Positions 26,436 to 35,123 of a stretch of 64,000 bases of DNA are shown here, in pieces. The notes under the pieces are model-generated. The model was not told where the DNA came from, searched no databases, and saw only the letters and a list, made by a program, of their open reading frames with translations. The stretch's first letter is position 1, and every line of letters starts with the position of its first letter. A program made the translations under genes and the position numbers. Origin of the DNA: Mycolicibacter heraklionensis (lineage in GTDB: Bacteria; Actinomycetota; Actinomycetes; Mycobacteriales; Mycobacteriaceae); NCBI RefSeq assembly GCF_001021505.1, contig NZ_LDPO01000008.1:62001-126000 (forward strand), written 5' to 3'.

Positions 26436-27937
26436 CTGAAACGAATTCGATCGAGGCGGAGGTCCAATCACCCATGACCGACGTGGGAACCCCGTTCGGG
26501 GAGCGACTGCGAATCCTCTCGCAGGAAAATCCGGCTGCCGTCGCGCTGGTGGTCGTGAGACCCGACGGCTCCGATGTCACGCTCACCTGGTCCGAGTTGG
26601 AGGGCCGGGCGAACCAGTGGGGGCGTGCACTCGCGGAGGCCGGCGCCGAAGTGGGTTCGATGGTCGCGCTGGCCATTCCCAACTCCCCCGACCTGGTACT
26701 GGCGACCCTGGGCTGCTGGAAGATCGGGGCGGTGCCGATCCCGATGCGTTGGGATCTGCCCGACTGGGAGCGGCAACGACTGCTCGAAGTCATCCGCCCC
26801 GCAGCACTTCTCAACGAGCAGGGTTGGCCGGCGTTGGCCGCGTCAGCATCACATCAGTCCGCTGGCGCGTTACCGACCGCGATATCGCCCTCGATCAACG
26901 GGATCTGCAGCAGCGGATCGACCGGCTTACCCAAGGTGATCCTGAATCTCCAGCCGGCGACCTGCACCGAAACCACCGGAGTGCCCTTTCTGGCGCACTG
27001 GGCCGCGCTTGAGCCACCCCAGACCATCCTCGTTCCCGGTCCGATGTACCACACCAACGGCTTCAATCCGCTGACCTACCTGATCGCCGGCGACCGGCTG
27101 GTGGTGCTCGAGAAGTTCGATGCCGCAGCGGTCCTCGATACAATCGAGAAGTACCGGATCACCAACTTCACGGCAACACCCACCATGCTCGCGCGGATCG
27201 CGAACGTTCCCGGCGTGGATGACCGTGACCTGTCCAGCCTGGAGTGGATCCTGCAGGGCGCCGCGATCATGCCACCGGACCTGTTGCGCCGGTGGTTCGA
27301 GCTGATCGGCCCCGAAAAGGTGGTCATGGCATACGGAATGACTGAGAATCTTGGTCTCGCCGCGCTGCGGGGCGACGAGTGGCTGGAACACCCGGGAAGC
27401 GTTGGCCGCGGATTCCGCGACACCGAGATCCGCATCCTCGACGAAGACGGATCACCCGTCCCCACAGGGGAACTGGGCGATATCTACCTGCGCGCCCCGA
27501 TGAACGGGCTGTACCGCTACCTCGGTGGTGCCGCACCGCTACCGGCGACCACCGACGGATTCCGATCGGCCGGCGACATGGGCCATCTTGACGCGGACGG
27601 CTTCCTCTACATCGCCGACCGCCGTTCCGACATGATCGTCACGGGCGGTGCAAACGTGTTCCCCGCTGAGGTCGAGAATGCGTTGGCCGACCATCCGGAG
27701 ATCGCCGATGTGGTGGTGCTCGGACTGTCGGATCCGGAATGGGGCCGCCGCGTTCACGCTGTCGTCCAACCCACTGATCCGGCACAACCACCCACGGTTG
27801 AGCAGATCATCCAGTACGCCAAGAGCCGCCTGGCTGCCTACAAGGTCCCCAAGACCGTGGAGTTCGTCGACGAAATCCCACGCACGGACGCCACGAAAGT
27901 CAACCGATCGGCCATGGTCGAGGCCCGCGGCGGCTGA
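26432..27937 (+). CDS. Acyl-CoA synthetase / AMP-dependent ligase
   Basis: 501 residues, start overlapping the dehydrogenase stop by 4 bases (an in-frame ATG at 26474 is a possible later start). The adenylation motif reads ICSSGSTGLPKVIL, followed by YGMTENLG, SAGDMGHLDADGFLYIADRRSDMIVTGGANVFP and the terminal TDATKVNR lysine region. It makes the acyl-CoA substrate for the dehydrogenases encoded with it. It is shorter than FadD proteins specific for long fatty acids, and the substrate is unknown. Confidence 0.9.
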   Translation: MTETNSIEAEVQSPMTDVGTPFGERLRILSQENPAAVALVVVRPDGSDVTLTWSELEGRANQWGRALAEAGAEVGSMVALAIPNSPDLVLATLGCWKIGAVPIPMRWDLPDWERQRLLEVIRPAALLNEQGWPALAASASHQSAGALPTAISPSINGICSSGSTGLPKVILNLQPATCTETTGVPFLAHWAALEPPQTILVPGPMYHTNGFNPLTYLIAGDRLVVLEKFDAAAVLDTIEKYRITNFTATPTMLARIANVPGVDDRDLSSLEWILQGAAIMPPDLLRRWFELIGPEKVVMAYGMTENLGLAALRGDEWLEHPGSVGRGFRDTEIRILDEDGSPVPTGELGDIYLRAPMNGLYRYLGGAAPLPATTDGFRSAGDMGHLDADGFLYIADRRSDMIVTGGANVFPAEVENALADHPEIADVVVLGLSDPEWGRRVHAVVQPTDPAQPPTVEQIIQYAKSRLAAYKVPKTVEFVDEIPRTDATKVNRSAMVEARGG

Positions 27938-27971
27938 CTCGCGCGGACGCCGACCGCCTCGCCCTACCAAC

Positions 27972-27988
27972 GTGCTGAATCGCAGCAC
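27972..27988. promoter_or_regulatory. GTGCTG-N5-CAGCAC inverted repeat before tetR
   Basis: Perfect 6-bp inverted repeat with a 5-base spacer, 69 bases upstream of the TetR start at 28057 and 35 bases after the synthetase stop. The geometry equals that of the regulon operators but the bases differ. It may be the autoregulatory operator of this TetR; a weak terminator hairpin is the alternative, though no T-run follows. Confidence 0.35.
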
Positions 27989-28056
27989 ACTGCGCAAACC
28001 CGGTACCCTCATTTCCGATTCGCCAGGTGGTGCGCGCAGGGAAGGCAGAACCGCTG

Positions 28057-28746
28057 ATGAACGACGCCGACGAGTATTCTGCCGCTCCTTCGCCCGTCGA
28101 CGGCCGCGAAAGCTGGCGGCAGCGCGCCGTGGAGCGCTCGCTGAGCGCGGCGCGCGCCAAGGCGCAGTCCCGCAATGACCGATACATCAAGAACACGATC
28201 GCCCTCATCGGCGAGACCGGCCGAACGGATTTCACCGTCCAGGAAGTGGTCGAACGGTCCAAAACCTCACTGCGCGCGTTCTATCAGCATTTCGCCAACA
28301 AAGACGAACTCCTGCTCGCCGTGCTCGAAGAGATCATGGCGCACTCGACGCAGGCCTGGCGTACGGACACAGCCTCCTTGGACAGTGCGGCGGCGCTGCG
28401 CATGCTCATCGAAAAGGTCAGCGAACAACCGGAATCCAGTCGGCAGGACAGCATCAACCGTGCGCTGAGCATCTACAACGATCAGTTGGCTGCGACGCGT
28501 CCCCAGGACTACGCGCGGGTCCTCTCGCCGCTCTACGATCTCTGTCGCGAGATCCTCGGGCGCGGTGTCAGGACGAATGTCTTTCGGCCTGATATCGACG
28601 TGGACGAGACGGCGGCGGTGGTCATGCACACGGTGCTGGGCGCGATGCGGCTGTCCATCCTGGGCGCCGAGCTGAGCGGCAAGCCGGTACGCGCCGACCG
28701 CCTTTTCGAATTCTGTATGCGCGGGCTTCGCGCCGACGACGCCTAG
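28057..28746 (+). CDS. TetR-family transcriptional regulator
   Basis: 229 residues from ATG 28057 with AGGGAAGG upstream; GTG 28027 would add ten residues. The HTH is FTVQEVVERSKTSLRAFYQHFANKDELL, near residues 60-87, preceded by a basic RQRAVERSLSAARAKAQSRNDR segment that could also contact DNA. The C-terminal domain is typical of regulators with lipid-like ligands. It lies between the acyl-CoA operon and the first amidohydrolase and could control either. Confidence 0.88.
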   Translation: MNDADEYSAAPSPVDGRESWRQRAVERSLSAARAKAQSRNDRYIKNTIALIGETGRTDFTVQEVVERSKTSLRAFYQHFANKDELLLAVLEEIMAHSTQAWRTDTASLDSAAALRMLIEKVSEQPESSRQDSINRALSIYNDQLAATRPQDYARVLSPLYDLCREILGRGVRTNVFRPDIDVDETAAVVMHTVLGAMRLSILGAELSGKPVRADRLFEFCMRGLRADDA

Positions 28747-28847
28747 CGAACCGCCCAAGCCAGGTCCTAATCCTGCGAGCGGAGTCGAAGTCCGGCACTG
28801 TCGGGTACGTGCAATTACCGTTCTTGCAGGCATGCATACCAAGTCTT

Positions 28848-28864
28848 GCGGTATGGCTTACCGT
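28848..28864. promoter_or_regulatory. Operator site 4: GCGGTA-TGGCT-TACCGT
   Basis: One mismatch at the first base. The right edge is 81 bases before the amidohydrolase ATG (28945), the same distance as for site 5. An extra half-site TACCGT occurs at 28816-28821. Confidence 0.75.
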
Positions 28865-28944
28865 AACTGGTAGTCTAGTTCTCGCGGGCACCCGCCATCA
28901 CCGGCCACTGAGACGCAGTCAGAAATTCAGCAAGGAAGGTCGCC

Positions 28945-30138
28945 ATGCCGTCACGCAAGCTCGGATTCCCAGTGTTTGACGCCGACAACCACTTCTACGA
29001 GCCGAAAGAGGCGCTGACGAAGTTCCTGCCCGCGGAACGCAAGAACACGATCCAGTACGTCGAGGTCAACGGACGAACCAAGATCGTGGTACGCAACGTG
29101 ATCAGCGACTACATCCCCAACCCGACCTTCGACGTGGTGGCACGGCCGGGCGCCCAGGAGGAGTACTACCGACACGGCAGCGGGGGTAAGTCCTATCGAG
29201 AAATGATGGGCGAACCCATGAAAGCGATCCCCGCGTTCCGCGAACCGGGTCCGCGGCTGGAGGTGATGGACGAGCTCGGCATCGACTATGCGCTGATGTT
29301 TCCCACCCTGGCCAGCCTCGTCGAGGAGCGGATGAAGGACGACCCGGAACTGATCCACGACGTCATCCACGCCCTCAACACCTGGATGTACGAGACCTGG
29401 TCGTTCAACTACGCCGATCGCATCTTCGCCACCCCGGTGATCACCCTGCCGATCGTCGACCGCGCGCTCGAAGAATTGGAATGGTGTCTCGAACGAGGCG
29501 CCCGCACCGTTCTCGTTCGCCCCGCTCCGGTCCCCGGCTACAAAGGCAGCCGTTCCTTCGGACTGCCTGAATTCGACCCGTTCTGGCAGGCGTGCATCAG
29601 GGCCGACATCCCGGTATCGATGCATGCGTCGGACAGCGGATACGCTGAGCTGCTGAATATTTGGGAGCCGGGCAATGAATTCCTGCCCTTCCGTCCCACC
29701 GCCTTCCGTATGGCGGCGATGGGTAAACGGCCGATCGAGGACGCCATGTTGGCGCTCGTCTGCCACGGTGCCTTATCCCGCAACCCGGAACTGCGCGTGC
29801 TGTCGATCGAAAATGGCGCAGACTGGGTGCCCCATGTGTTCCATGCGCTCACCAATGTCTACAAGAAGATGCCAGAGTCATTCCTCGAAGATCCCGTCGA
29901 GGCGTTCAAGCGCTGCGTCTACATCAGCCCGTTCTGGGAGGAGAACTTCGCCAAGCTGGCGAAGCTGGTGGGCACCGACCGGGTGGTGTTCGGATCGGAC
30001 TGGCCACACCCGGAGGGCCTGAAGGACCCCATCACGTTCGTCGATGACCTTGCCGGGCTGGACCAAAGCGACATCGAGAAGATCATGGGCGGCAACATGA
30101 TGAAGTTGCTCAAGGTCACCAAGACAGTTCCCGCCTAG
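28945..30138 (+). CDS. Amidohydrolase-family (ACMSD-like) metal enzyme
   Basis: 397-residue TIM-barrel protein. FDADNHFYEP at the N-terminus is this subfamily's version of the first metal site, SMHASDSGY carries a middle His, and VFGSDWPHPEGLKDP the late Asp/His. Relatives catalyse decarboxylation or C-C and C-N hydrolysis of aromatic or cyclic acids. An AGGAAGG ribosome site lies upstream. Operator site 4 in its promoter puts it in the regulon; a paralogue is at 31775. Confidence 0.88.
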   Translation: MPSRKLGFPVFDADNHFYEPKEALTKFLPAERKNTIQYVEVNGRTKIVVRNVISDYIPNPTFDVVARPGAQEEYYRHGSGGKSYREMMGEPMKAIPAFREPGPRLEVMDELGIDYALMFPTLASLVEERMKDDPELIHDVIHALNTWMYETWSFNYADRIFATPVITLPIVDRALEELEWCLERGARTVLVRPAPVPGYKGSRSFGLPEFDPFWQACIRADIPVSMHASDSGYAELLNIWEPGNEFLPFRPTAFRMAAMGKRPIEDAMLALVCHGALSRNPELRVLSIENGADWVPHVFHALTNVYKKMPESFLEDPVEAFKRCVYISPFWEENFAKLAKLVGTDRVVFGSDWPHPEGLKDPITFVDDLAGLDQSDIEKIMGGNMMKLLKVTKTVPA

Positions 30139-30235
30139 TCCTCTCCCCCGTCCCCAGGCGGTCTTTTGGCGGCACCTGCACGCGCGCCGAAAATGGCGTA
30201 CCGCAGTGGCCACGGTAAGCTTTCTGGGACGCAAG

Positions 30236-30248
30236 CCATTTGTAATGG
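30236..30248. promoter_or_regulatory. CCATT-TGT-AATGG inverted repeat before tetR
   Basis: Perfect 5-bp inverted repeat with a 3-base spacer, 67 bases upstream of the TetR start at 30316. A half-site ACGGTA (30212-30217) and an everted TACCGC (30199-30204) lie just before it. Possible autoregulatory site; short enough to be chance. Confidence 0.25.
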
Positions 30249-30315
30249 ATCGTCTGATGTGCGGCCGCCGGAAGCAGGCGCGATCCGACACCCGAACTCG
30301 CGATGAGGAGGAACC

Positions 30316-31050
30316 ATGCCAAGGACGAGCGCCGCGTCCGCGCCCACACAGCCGCGGCGTCAACGGCGGCCTCGGGGCTACCTCGACATCGAAGACATCA
30401 TCGACGGCGCCTTTGAGCTCGCCGACGAGGTGTCTCTGAGCAAATTGAGCATGCCGATGCTCGCCAAGCATCTCGACGTTCCGATCACCAGCATCTATTG
30501 GCACTTCCGGAAGAAAGACGATCTGCTGGATGCGATGACCCACCGCGCCGTCAAGGAATACCACTTCAACATGCCGTTCGTCGATCCCACCGAGACCTGG
30601 CAGGAGGGGCTTCGGAAGCACTTCCTCGAAATGCGTCGAGTGTTTCGCGAGAAGCCGGTTTTGTGCGACTTGATTCTCATGCGGACCGGCGAACTCGACG
30701 CGGACACGATGCAGGAGAGCCTGAAGAACCTCGAAGCGGCCGTCGGCACACTGGTCGAGGCGGGCTTCGCGCCCGCGGACGCACTCGATCTGTATATGAC
30801 GCTGTCCCTGCATATCCGGGGCGTCGCGGTGCTGGAGCGCTTGGACACCGCCGGAACCGCCCGGGATATTTCTCGCATTCCCAGTGCTGAGCACACCCCG
30901 CTCCTGCACGACTTGGCACTCCGCGGTCACCTGCCCGTCTCCACCACCGACGCAAGCTTTTTGGCGACCGTGAATGCGATCATCAATCAAGCCGAGCAGC
31001 TGCTGGCGAAGGGCCCGGGAACACGGCGGGCGAAAGCGACCTCGCGGTAG
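30316..31050 (+). CDS. TetR-family transcriptional regulator
   Basis: 244 residues from ATG 30316 (GAGGAGG upstream). A Pro/Arg-rich N-terminus leads into the HTH, LSMPMLAKHLDVPITSIYWHFRKKDDLLDAM, near residues 45-75. The long C-terminal domain resembles TetR_C regulators of fatty acid and steroid genes. It sits between the two amidohydrolase genes, both of which have regulon operators, so it is another candidate to bind those sites. Confidence 0.88.
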   Translation: MPRTSAASAPTQPRRQRRPRGYLDIEDIIDGAFELADEVSLSKLSMPMLAKHLDVPITSIYWHFRKKDDLLDAMTHRAVKEYHFNMPFVDPTETWQEGLRKHFLEMRRVFREKPVLCDLILMRTGELDADTMQESLKNLEAAVGTLVEAGFAPADALDLYMTLSLHIRGVAVLERLDTAGTARDISRIPSAEHTPLLHDLALRGHLPVSTTDASFLATVNAIINQAEQLLAKGPGTRRAKATSR

Positions 31051-31060
31051 CTCAATTCGC

Positions 31061-31621
31061 CTACTGCCAGGTGAGGACGTCCTGACCGCCGTCGTTGTAG
31101 ACCACGACGGCGGGCGCGGCGCCGTTGCAGTCGAAATAGATCTTGCCTGAGGACTTAACCCCCTGCGGGATGGGACCGGGATGGATGCCCTCCGCCCCGT
31201 CTGCTTGGAACAGGATCCGGTACTGCCGGCCGGCCTGCCTCCCAGTCGTCACACGGGCGTTGAAGAACGGAAGTACCGGGGTCGCCGTCCCCCGCACGGC
31301 CTCGACGGTGAGGTTCGCGGCCCACAGATGGCCGAAGCGCGGAAACTCACCCACGTAGTCGCTGCTCGGTCGCAGGTCCGACACGGTGTACTCGATGATC
31401 ACGTCGTTGTCGGCATAGAGGCGCAATGCCGCACCAAAGCCCGCCACCTCACCGACATTCGGGAATGCCGCCGCGGTGGGGCAGCCCGCGAAACCCGTCG
31501 CGGCAACGGTCACCATGACCGTCAGCGCCAGCCGGATGCGTCCGACTATTGCTGCCAGACGCTGCTGGGCGAGCTTGATGCCAACGATTCTCGCCACTGT
31601 TCTCACCCCGATCCGCACCAC
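31061..31621 (-). CDS. Secreted MPT63/DUF1942-like protein
   Basis: 186 residues. An N-terminal basic then hydrophobic segment (LALTVMVTVAATGFAGCPTAAAF, about 31-53) should be an export signal; the start may be later than 31621. The mature part has the MPT63 pattern: VSDLRPSSDYV, HLWAANLTVEAVRGTATPVLPFFNAR, YRILFQADG, IPQGVKSSGKIYFDCNG and a terminal DVLTWQ. MPT63 is a small immunoglobulin-like secreted antigen of unknown function. It converges on the TetR gene and is divergent from the second amidohydrolase across operator site 5. Confidence 0.82.
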   Translation of the reverse strand: MVRIGVRTVARIVGIKLAQQRLAAIVGRIRLALTVMVTVAATGFAGCPTAAAFPNVGEVAGFGAALRLYADNDVIIEYTVSDLRPSSDYVGEFPRFGHLWAANLTVEAVRGTATPVLPFFNARVTTGRQAGRQYRILFQADGAEGIHPGPIPQGVKSSGKIYFDCNGAAPAVVVYNDGGQDVLTWQ

Positions 31622-31677
31622 CGGAAGTCGCGTTGCGGCTTGCCGATTACCCGCAACGCAGACTCACCGTAACTGAT

Positions 31678-31694
31678 ATGGTGAACAATACCGT
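31678..31694. promoter_or_regulatory. Operator site 5: ATGGTG-AACAA-TACCGT (degenerate)
   Basis: Two mismatches in the left half. The right edge is 81 bases before the amidohydrolase ATG at 31775 and the left edge 57 bases from the MPT63-like start at 31621. A further ACCGTA at 31666-31671 suggests more than one bound dimer. Confidence 0.55.
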
Positions 31695-31774
31695 AAGGAA
31701 TTTTTCTGATTGCGTGGTCGGCTGAGATCTGTTCGCTGAGCACCGCATCCGAATCCCCAGGAAGGTGCAGCCAG

Positions 31775-33067
31775 ATGAAGGCAGACGACATGGTGTTGGT
31801 CAGCGTCGATGATCACGTGGTCGAGCCGCCAGACCTCTTTGAGGGCCGTCTGGCCGCCAAATATGTGGACCTGGCACCGCAGTTCATCACCAATCCGGAT
31901 GGCACGAATGTCTGGAAGTACAACGGTGAAACCGTCGCCAACGTCGCGCTGAACGCGGTCGCCGGGCGTCCCAAGGAGGAGTACGGCATCGAGCCGACTT
32001 CGTTTGCCCAGCTTCGCAAGGGCACCTATGACCACACCGAACGCGTGAAGGACATGAGCGCCAACGGCGTACTCGGTTCGCTGTGCTTTCCCTCGTTCCC
32101 CCAATTCTGCGGACAACTGTTCGCCCGCACCGAAGACAAGGACGTCGCCCTGGCGATGGTGCGGGCCTACAACGACTGGCACATCGACGAGTGGTGCGGC
32201 AGCCATCCGGGCCGGTTCATTCCGTGTGCGCTGCCGGCGATCTGGGATCCCGAGGTGATGGCGGCCGAGATTCGCCGTGTCGCCAAGAAGGGCTGCCACG
32301 CACTGACATTCAGTGAGAACCCGTCGAAGTTGGGTTGGCCGTCGATCCATTCCGACCACTGGGACCCGGTGTGGCAGGCGTGCAGCGAAGAGTCGGTGGT
32401 GGTGTGCATGCACATCGGCTCCTCGTCACAGCTCACTATCACCTCGCCGGACGCGCCGATGGACGTCATGATCACGCTGCAGCCGATGAACATCGTGCAG
32501 GCCGCCGCCGACCTGGTGTGGTCGAAGATGCTGCGCAAGTTCCCTGATCTCAAAGTTGCGCTCTCCGAAGGCGGTATCGGCTGGATTCCTTACTTCCTCG
32601 AGCGGATCGACTACAACTACGACCGTCATCATGCGTGGACCGGGCAGGATTTCGGCGACAAACTGCCCAGCGAGATCTTCAACAACCAGGTCCTGACATG
32701 TTTCATCGACGACAAGTTCGGGTTGGCCAGCCGTGACTACCTGAACATGGACATGGTCACCTGGGAGTGCGACTACCCGCACTCGGACTCCAACTGGCCG
32801 CTGTCCCCGGAGATCTTCGAACAAAGCGTGCGTGGACTCAGCGACCTCGACATCGACAAGGTCACGCACCGCAACGCGATGAAGCACTTCAACTATGACC
32901 CGTTCAGCGTCCTGGGCGGGCGGGAGAACTGCACCGTGAAGGCACTCCGCAAGCAGGTCGAGGGCCATGACGTCGCGATCAAAGCGCAGCGCCGCGAAGG
33001 GGATAGCGGCGCGCACGCCACCAAGGCGGCTGACCTGATCAAGATCGCGATGTCGCCCGCCGAGTAG
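31775..33067 (+). CDS. Amidohydrolase-family (ACMSD-like) metal enzyme
   Basis: 430 residues. VSVDDHVVEPPDLF gives the first metal site, VVVCMHIGSSS a middle His, LSEGGIGW a late acid, and WECDYPHSDSNWP the terminal Asp/His. It is a distant paralogue of 28945-30138 and belongs to the subfamily common in mycobacterial catabolic clusters, with hydrolysis or decarboxylation as likely chemistry. GGAAGG lies upstream of the ATG. The C-terminal 60 residues extend past the barrel and are charged. Confidence 0.88.
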   Translation: MKADDMVLVSVDDHVVEPPDLFEGRLAAKYVDLAPQFITNPDGTNVWKYNGETVANVALNAVAGRPKEEYGIEPTSFAQLRKGTYDHTERVKDMSANGVLGSLCFPSFPQFCGQLFARTEDKDVALAMVRAYNDWHIDEWCGSHPGRFIPCALPAIWDPEVMAAEIRRVAKKGCHALTFSENPSKLGWPSIHSDHWDPVWQACSEESVVVCMHIGSSSQLTITSPDAPMDVMITLQPMNIVQAAADLVWSKMLRKFPDLKVALSEGGIGWIPYFLERIDYNYDRHHAWTGQDFGDKLPSEIFNNQVLTCFIDDKFGLASRDYLNMDMVTWECDYPHSDSNWPLSPEIFEQSVRGLSDLDIDKVTHRNAMKHFNYDPFSVLGGRENCTVKALRKQVEGHDVAIKAQRREGDSGAHATKAADLIKIAMSPAE

Positions 33068-33087
33068 GGCTGACGCCGAACCGACGG

Positions 33088-33531
33088 TCAATACACCTTG
33101 CGGTAATCGGAGTAATTGCCCGGCACCCAGTGGCTCTGTTCGTCTGCGTTGGCGAACGCGCATAAGAGGTAGAGGCCGTCGGGCGCCTGGGCGACCTGGT
33201 TGAACTCGCCCTCGCAGCTGTCGCCGAGGTTTCTGATGCCGGCTAGTTGTGGCGACCGGAAGTACCGGGGCGTGAAACCGCGCGGCGACCCGCAGAAGAA
33301 CAGCTGGCCTTCGACCGTCACCGCGAAGACATAGCGGTTGGGATCGGGACAGTAGTCCCCCTTCACGACGTCCCGAGTTATCCCGGGAACGCAAGAGATG
33401 TGGTTGCACGGCGTCGGCGCCGAGGGTTCCGCATCGGCGGGCGGCGCCGCAGCGCATCCGACAAGGAGCGTGGTTGCCGCCGCGAGGCTCACGCCGGCAT
33501 ACCGCAGGATCGTCACTCCGGTCATAGGCAT
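33088..33531 (-). CDS. Putative lipoprotein, last gene of the mce operon
   Basis: 147 residues from ATG 33531, which lies 2 bases after the mceF stop. The N-terminus MPMTGVTILRYAGVSLAAATTLLVGCAAAPP has a lipobox (LVGC), so the protein should be diacylated and membrane-anchored outside the cell. The mature part contains five further Cys (CNHISC, YCPDP, FFCGS, SCEG, LLCAF), suggesting disulfides. I do not recognise the family. Translational coupling to mceF suggests an accessory role in the Mce complex. Confidence 0.75.
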   Translation of the reverse strand: MPMTGVTILRYAGVSLAAATTLLVGCAAAPPADAEPSAPTPCNHISCVPGITRDVVKGDYCPDPNRYVFAVTVEGQLFFCGSPRGFTPRYFRSPQLAGIRNLGDSCEGEFNQVAQAPDGLYLLCAFANADEQSHWVPGNYSDYRKVY

Positions 33532-33533
33532 GA

Positions 33534-35123
33534 TCAACCCGTCATGATGAGTTGCCGCCACGTCGTCGGGCGGTTTCCGGCCACCAGATCCAGCTGGTGG
33601 TAGAGCTTTCCGTCCGGGCCGACATAGGCGCCAGTACGCGGATCGTACTTCGCCGCGCCGAAGGTCAACGGCGACGAACTCTGCGTGCTGCTCGACCCGT
33701 TCGCCACCGCACCTCCGGTATCGGCGGGTGCGTCCTCCCGCGGCGGCGCTGGGCTACCGGGCGGCTGAACCGGTAGGGGCGGTAGTTCTGCGCCCGCGGC
33801 CGACTCTGGCATCGGGAGGCCATCCGGCACGGGCACCACGTTGATGCGGACATCGGGCTGCTGGGGCGGGATGCCCTGGCTCTCCAGGTTGGGGTCGCGG
33901 GGATTGGGGCCGAGCGCCGGTTGCCGCTGCGCGAGAGGTTCGTAGGGTTTATCGCTGTAGCAGATGTCCACGGTGGGTGCGCGTTTACCGGGTACTCCCA
34001 GGCACGGCAAGTTCCGGGCGCCTCGTACGGAGATCGGCGAATCCTGGGGCAGCTTGCAGTACAGACCGTCTGGAGTGTCCACCGAACTGGTCTCACCGGG
34101 CGGGCGCCATTGACTGAACGGCAGAAATCCGACTGTGCACGGGGGCCCGTCGGCGACCAGGAGCCTGAAGTCGGACGGCGTCATGTATCCCAAGTTGGGG
34201 TTGTTGTCCGGGCCCGCCGCCTGCGTGACGGCAACCATTGGCGGCAGCAGGACCAGCACCTGCTCCAGAGCCGCGTTGTAGGTGACACCGACCTGGCCCA
34301 GTGTGGTGAGGTTGGCCAGTAGGACGGGCAACGTCGGCCTCAACTGGTCCAAGAGCTTGGTCACGTCCTGCGCGAACCGCGGCCCGTCGGCCAGCACCGA
34401 GCGCAGCTGCGGATCGTTGGTCGTGATCTGTTTGGTGAAGCCGGACAGGCTGTTTGCCCACTGTCGGATGGCGTCCCCGGTGTCCGTCTGGGTCTGCAGC
34501 AGTGGTCCGGTCTGGTCGATCACGGTGCGCAACGGATCCGACACCTTGTTGGTTGCGTCAACCAGCGTCGAGGAGGAGTCGAGCAGCTGACCGAGATCGT
34601 CCGCCGCGCCGTTGAACGCCTTGAACGACTCATCGAGCAGCACAGTGAGTTGATCTTTGGGGATGGTGTCCACCAACGCGTTGAGCTGCTCCAACATCGG
34701 TCCGACTTGCTGAGGAACGGAGGTGTCGGCGACGCCGATCACCGAGCGGTCCCGCAGGTACGGTCCGGTGTCAACGCGCGGGCGCAGGTCCAGATACTGC
34801 TCCCCCACCGCGGAGACACTGCGCACCTGGGCGATGAGGTCTGCCGGGATCTTCCTGCCGGCGTCGATCGACAGGTTCGCCAACGCGCCGCCTCCCGGAC
34901 GCAGGTCGACGGACGTCACCTTGCCGACCTGAATGCCTCGATAGGTGACGTTGCTGAACCGGTAGAGCCCGCCGGAGCTCGGCAGCTCTACGGTGACATT
35001 GATCTTGCCGACGCCCAGGAAGGTCTGCACTTGGATATAGCGCAGGCCCATCACCGTGAAGCCGACAACGGCGGCGATCGTAAAGATGATCAGCTGGAAT
35101 CGGACGAAACGAGACAGCAGCAT
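33534..35123 (-). CDS. mceF: Mce family protein MceF
   Basis: 529 residues. One N-terminal membrane helix (FQLIIFTIAAVVGFTVMGL) is followed by the MCE/MlaD domain (about 38-120: VTVELPSSGGLYRFSNVTYRGIQVGKV...), a long helical region of tunnel-forming type, and a Pro-rich C-terminal tail. Mce proteins A-F form a hetero-hexameric tube carrying lipids from the outer envelope to the YrbE permease. ATG directly follows the mceE stop. Confidence 0.93.
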   Translation of the reverse strand: MLLSRFVRFQLIIFTIAAVVGFTVMGLRYIQVQTFLGVGKINVTVELPSSGGLYRFSNVTYRGIQVGKVTSVDLRPGGGALANLSIDAGRKIPADLIAQVRSVSAVGEQYLDLRPRVDTGPYLRDRSVIGVADTSVPQQVGPMLEQLNALVDTIPKDQLTVLLDESFKAFNGAADDLGQLLDSSSTLVDATNKVSDPLRTVIDQTGPLLQTQTDTGDAIRQWANSLSGFTKQITTNDPQLRSVLADGPRFAQDVTKLLDQLRPTLPVLLANLTTLGQVGVTYNAALEQVLVLLPPMVAVTQAAGPDNNPNLGYMTPSDFRLLVADGPPCTVGFLPFSQWRPPGETSSVDTPDGLYCKLPQDSPISVRGARNLPCLGVPGKRAPTVDICYSDKPYEPLAQRQPALGPNPRDPNLESQGIPPQQPDVRINVVPVPDGLPMPESAAGAELPPLPVQPPGSPAPPREDAPADTGGAVANGSSSTQSSSPLTFGAAKYDPRTGAYVGPDGKLYHQLDLVAGNRPTTWRQLIMTG

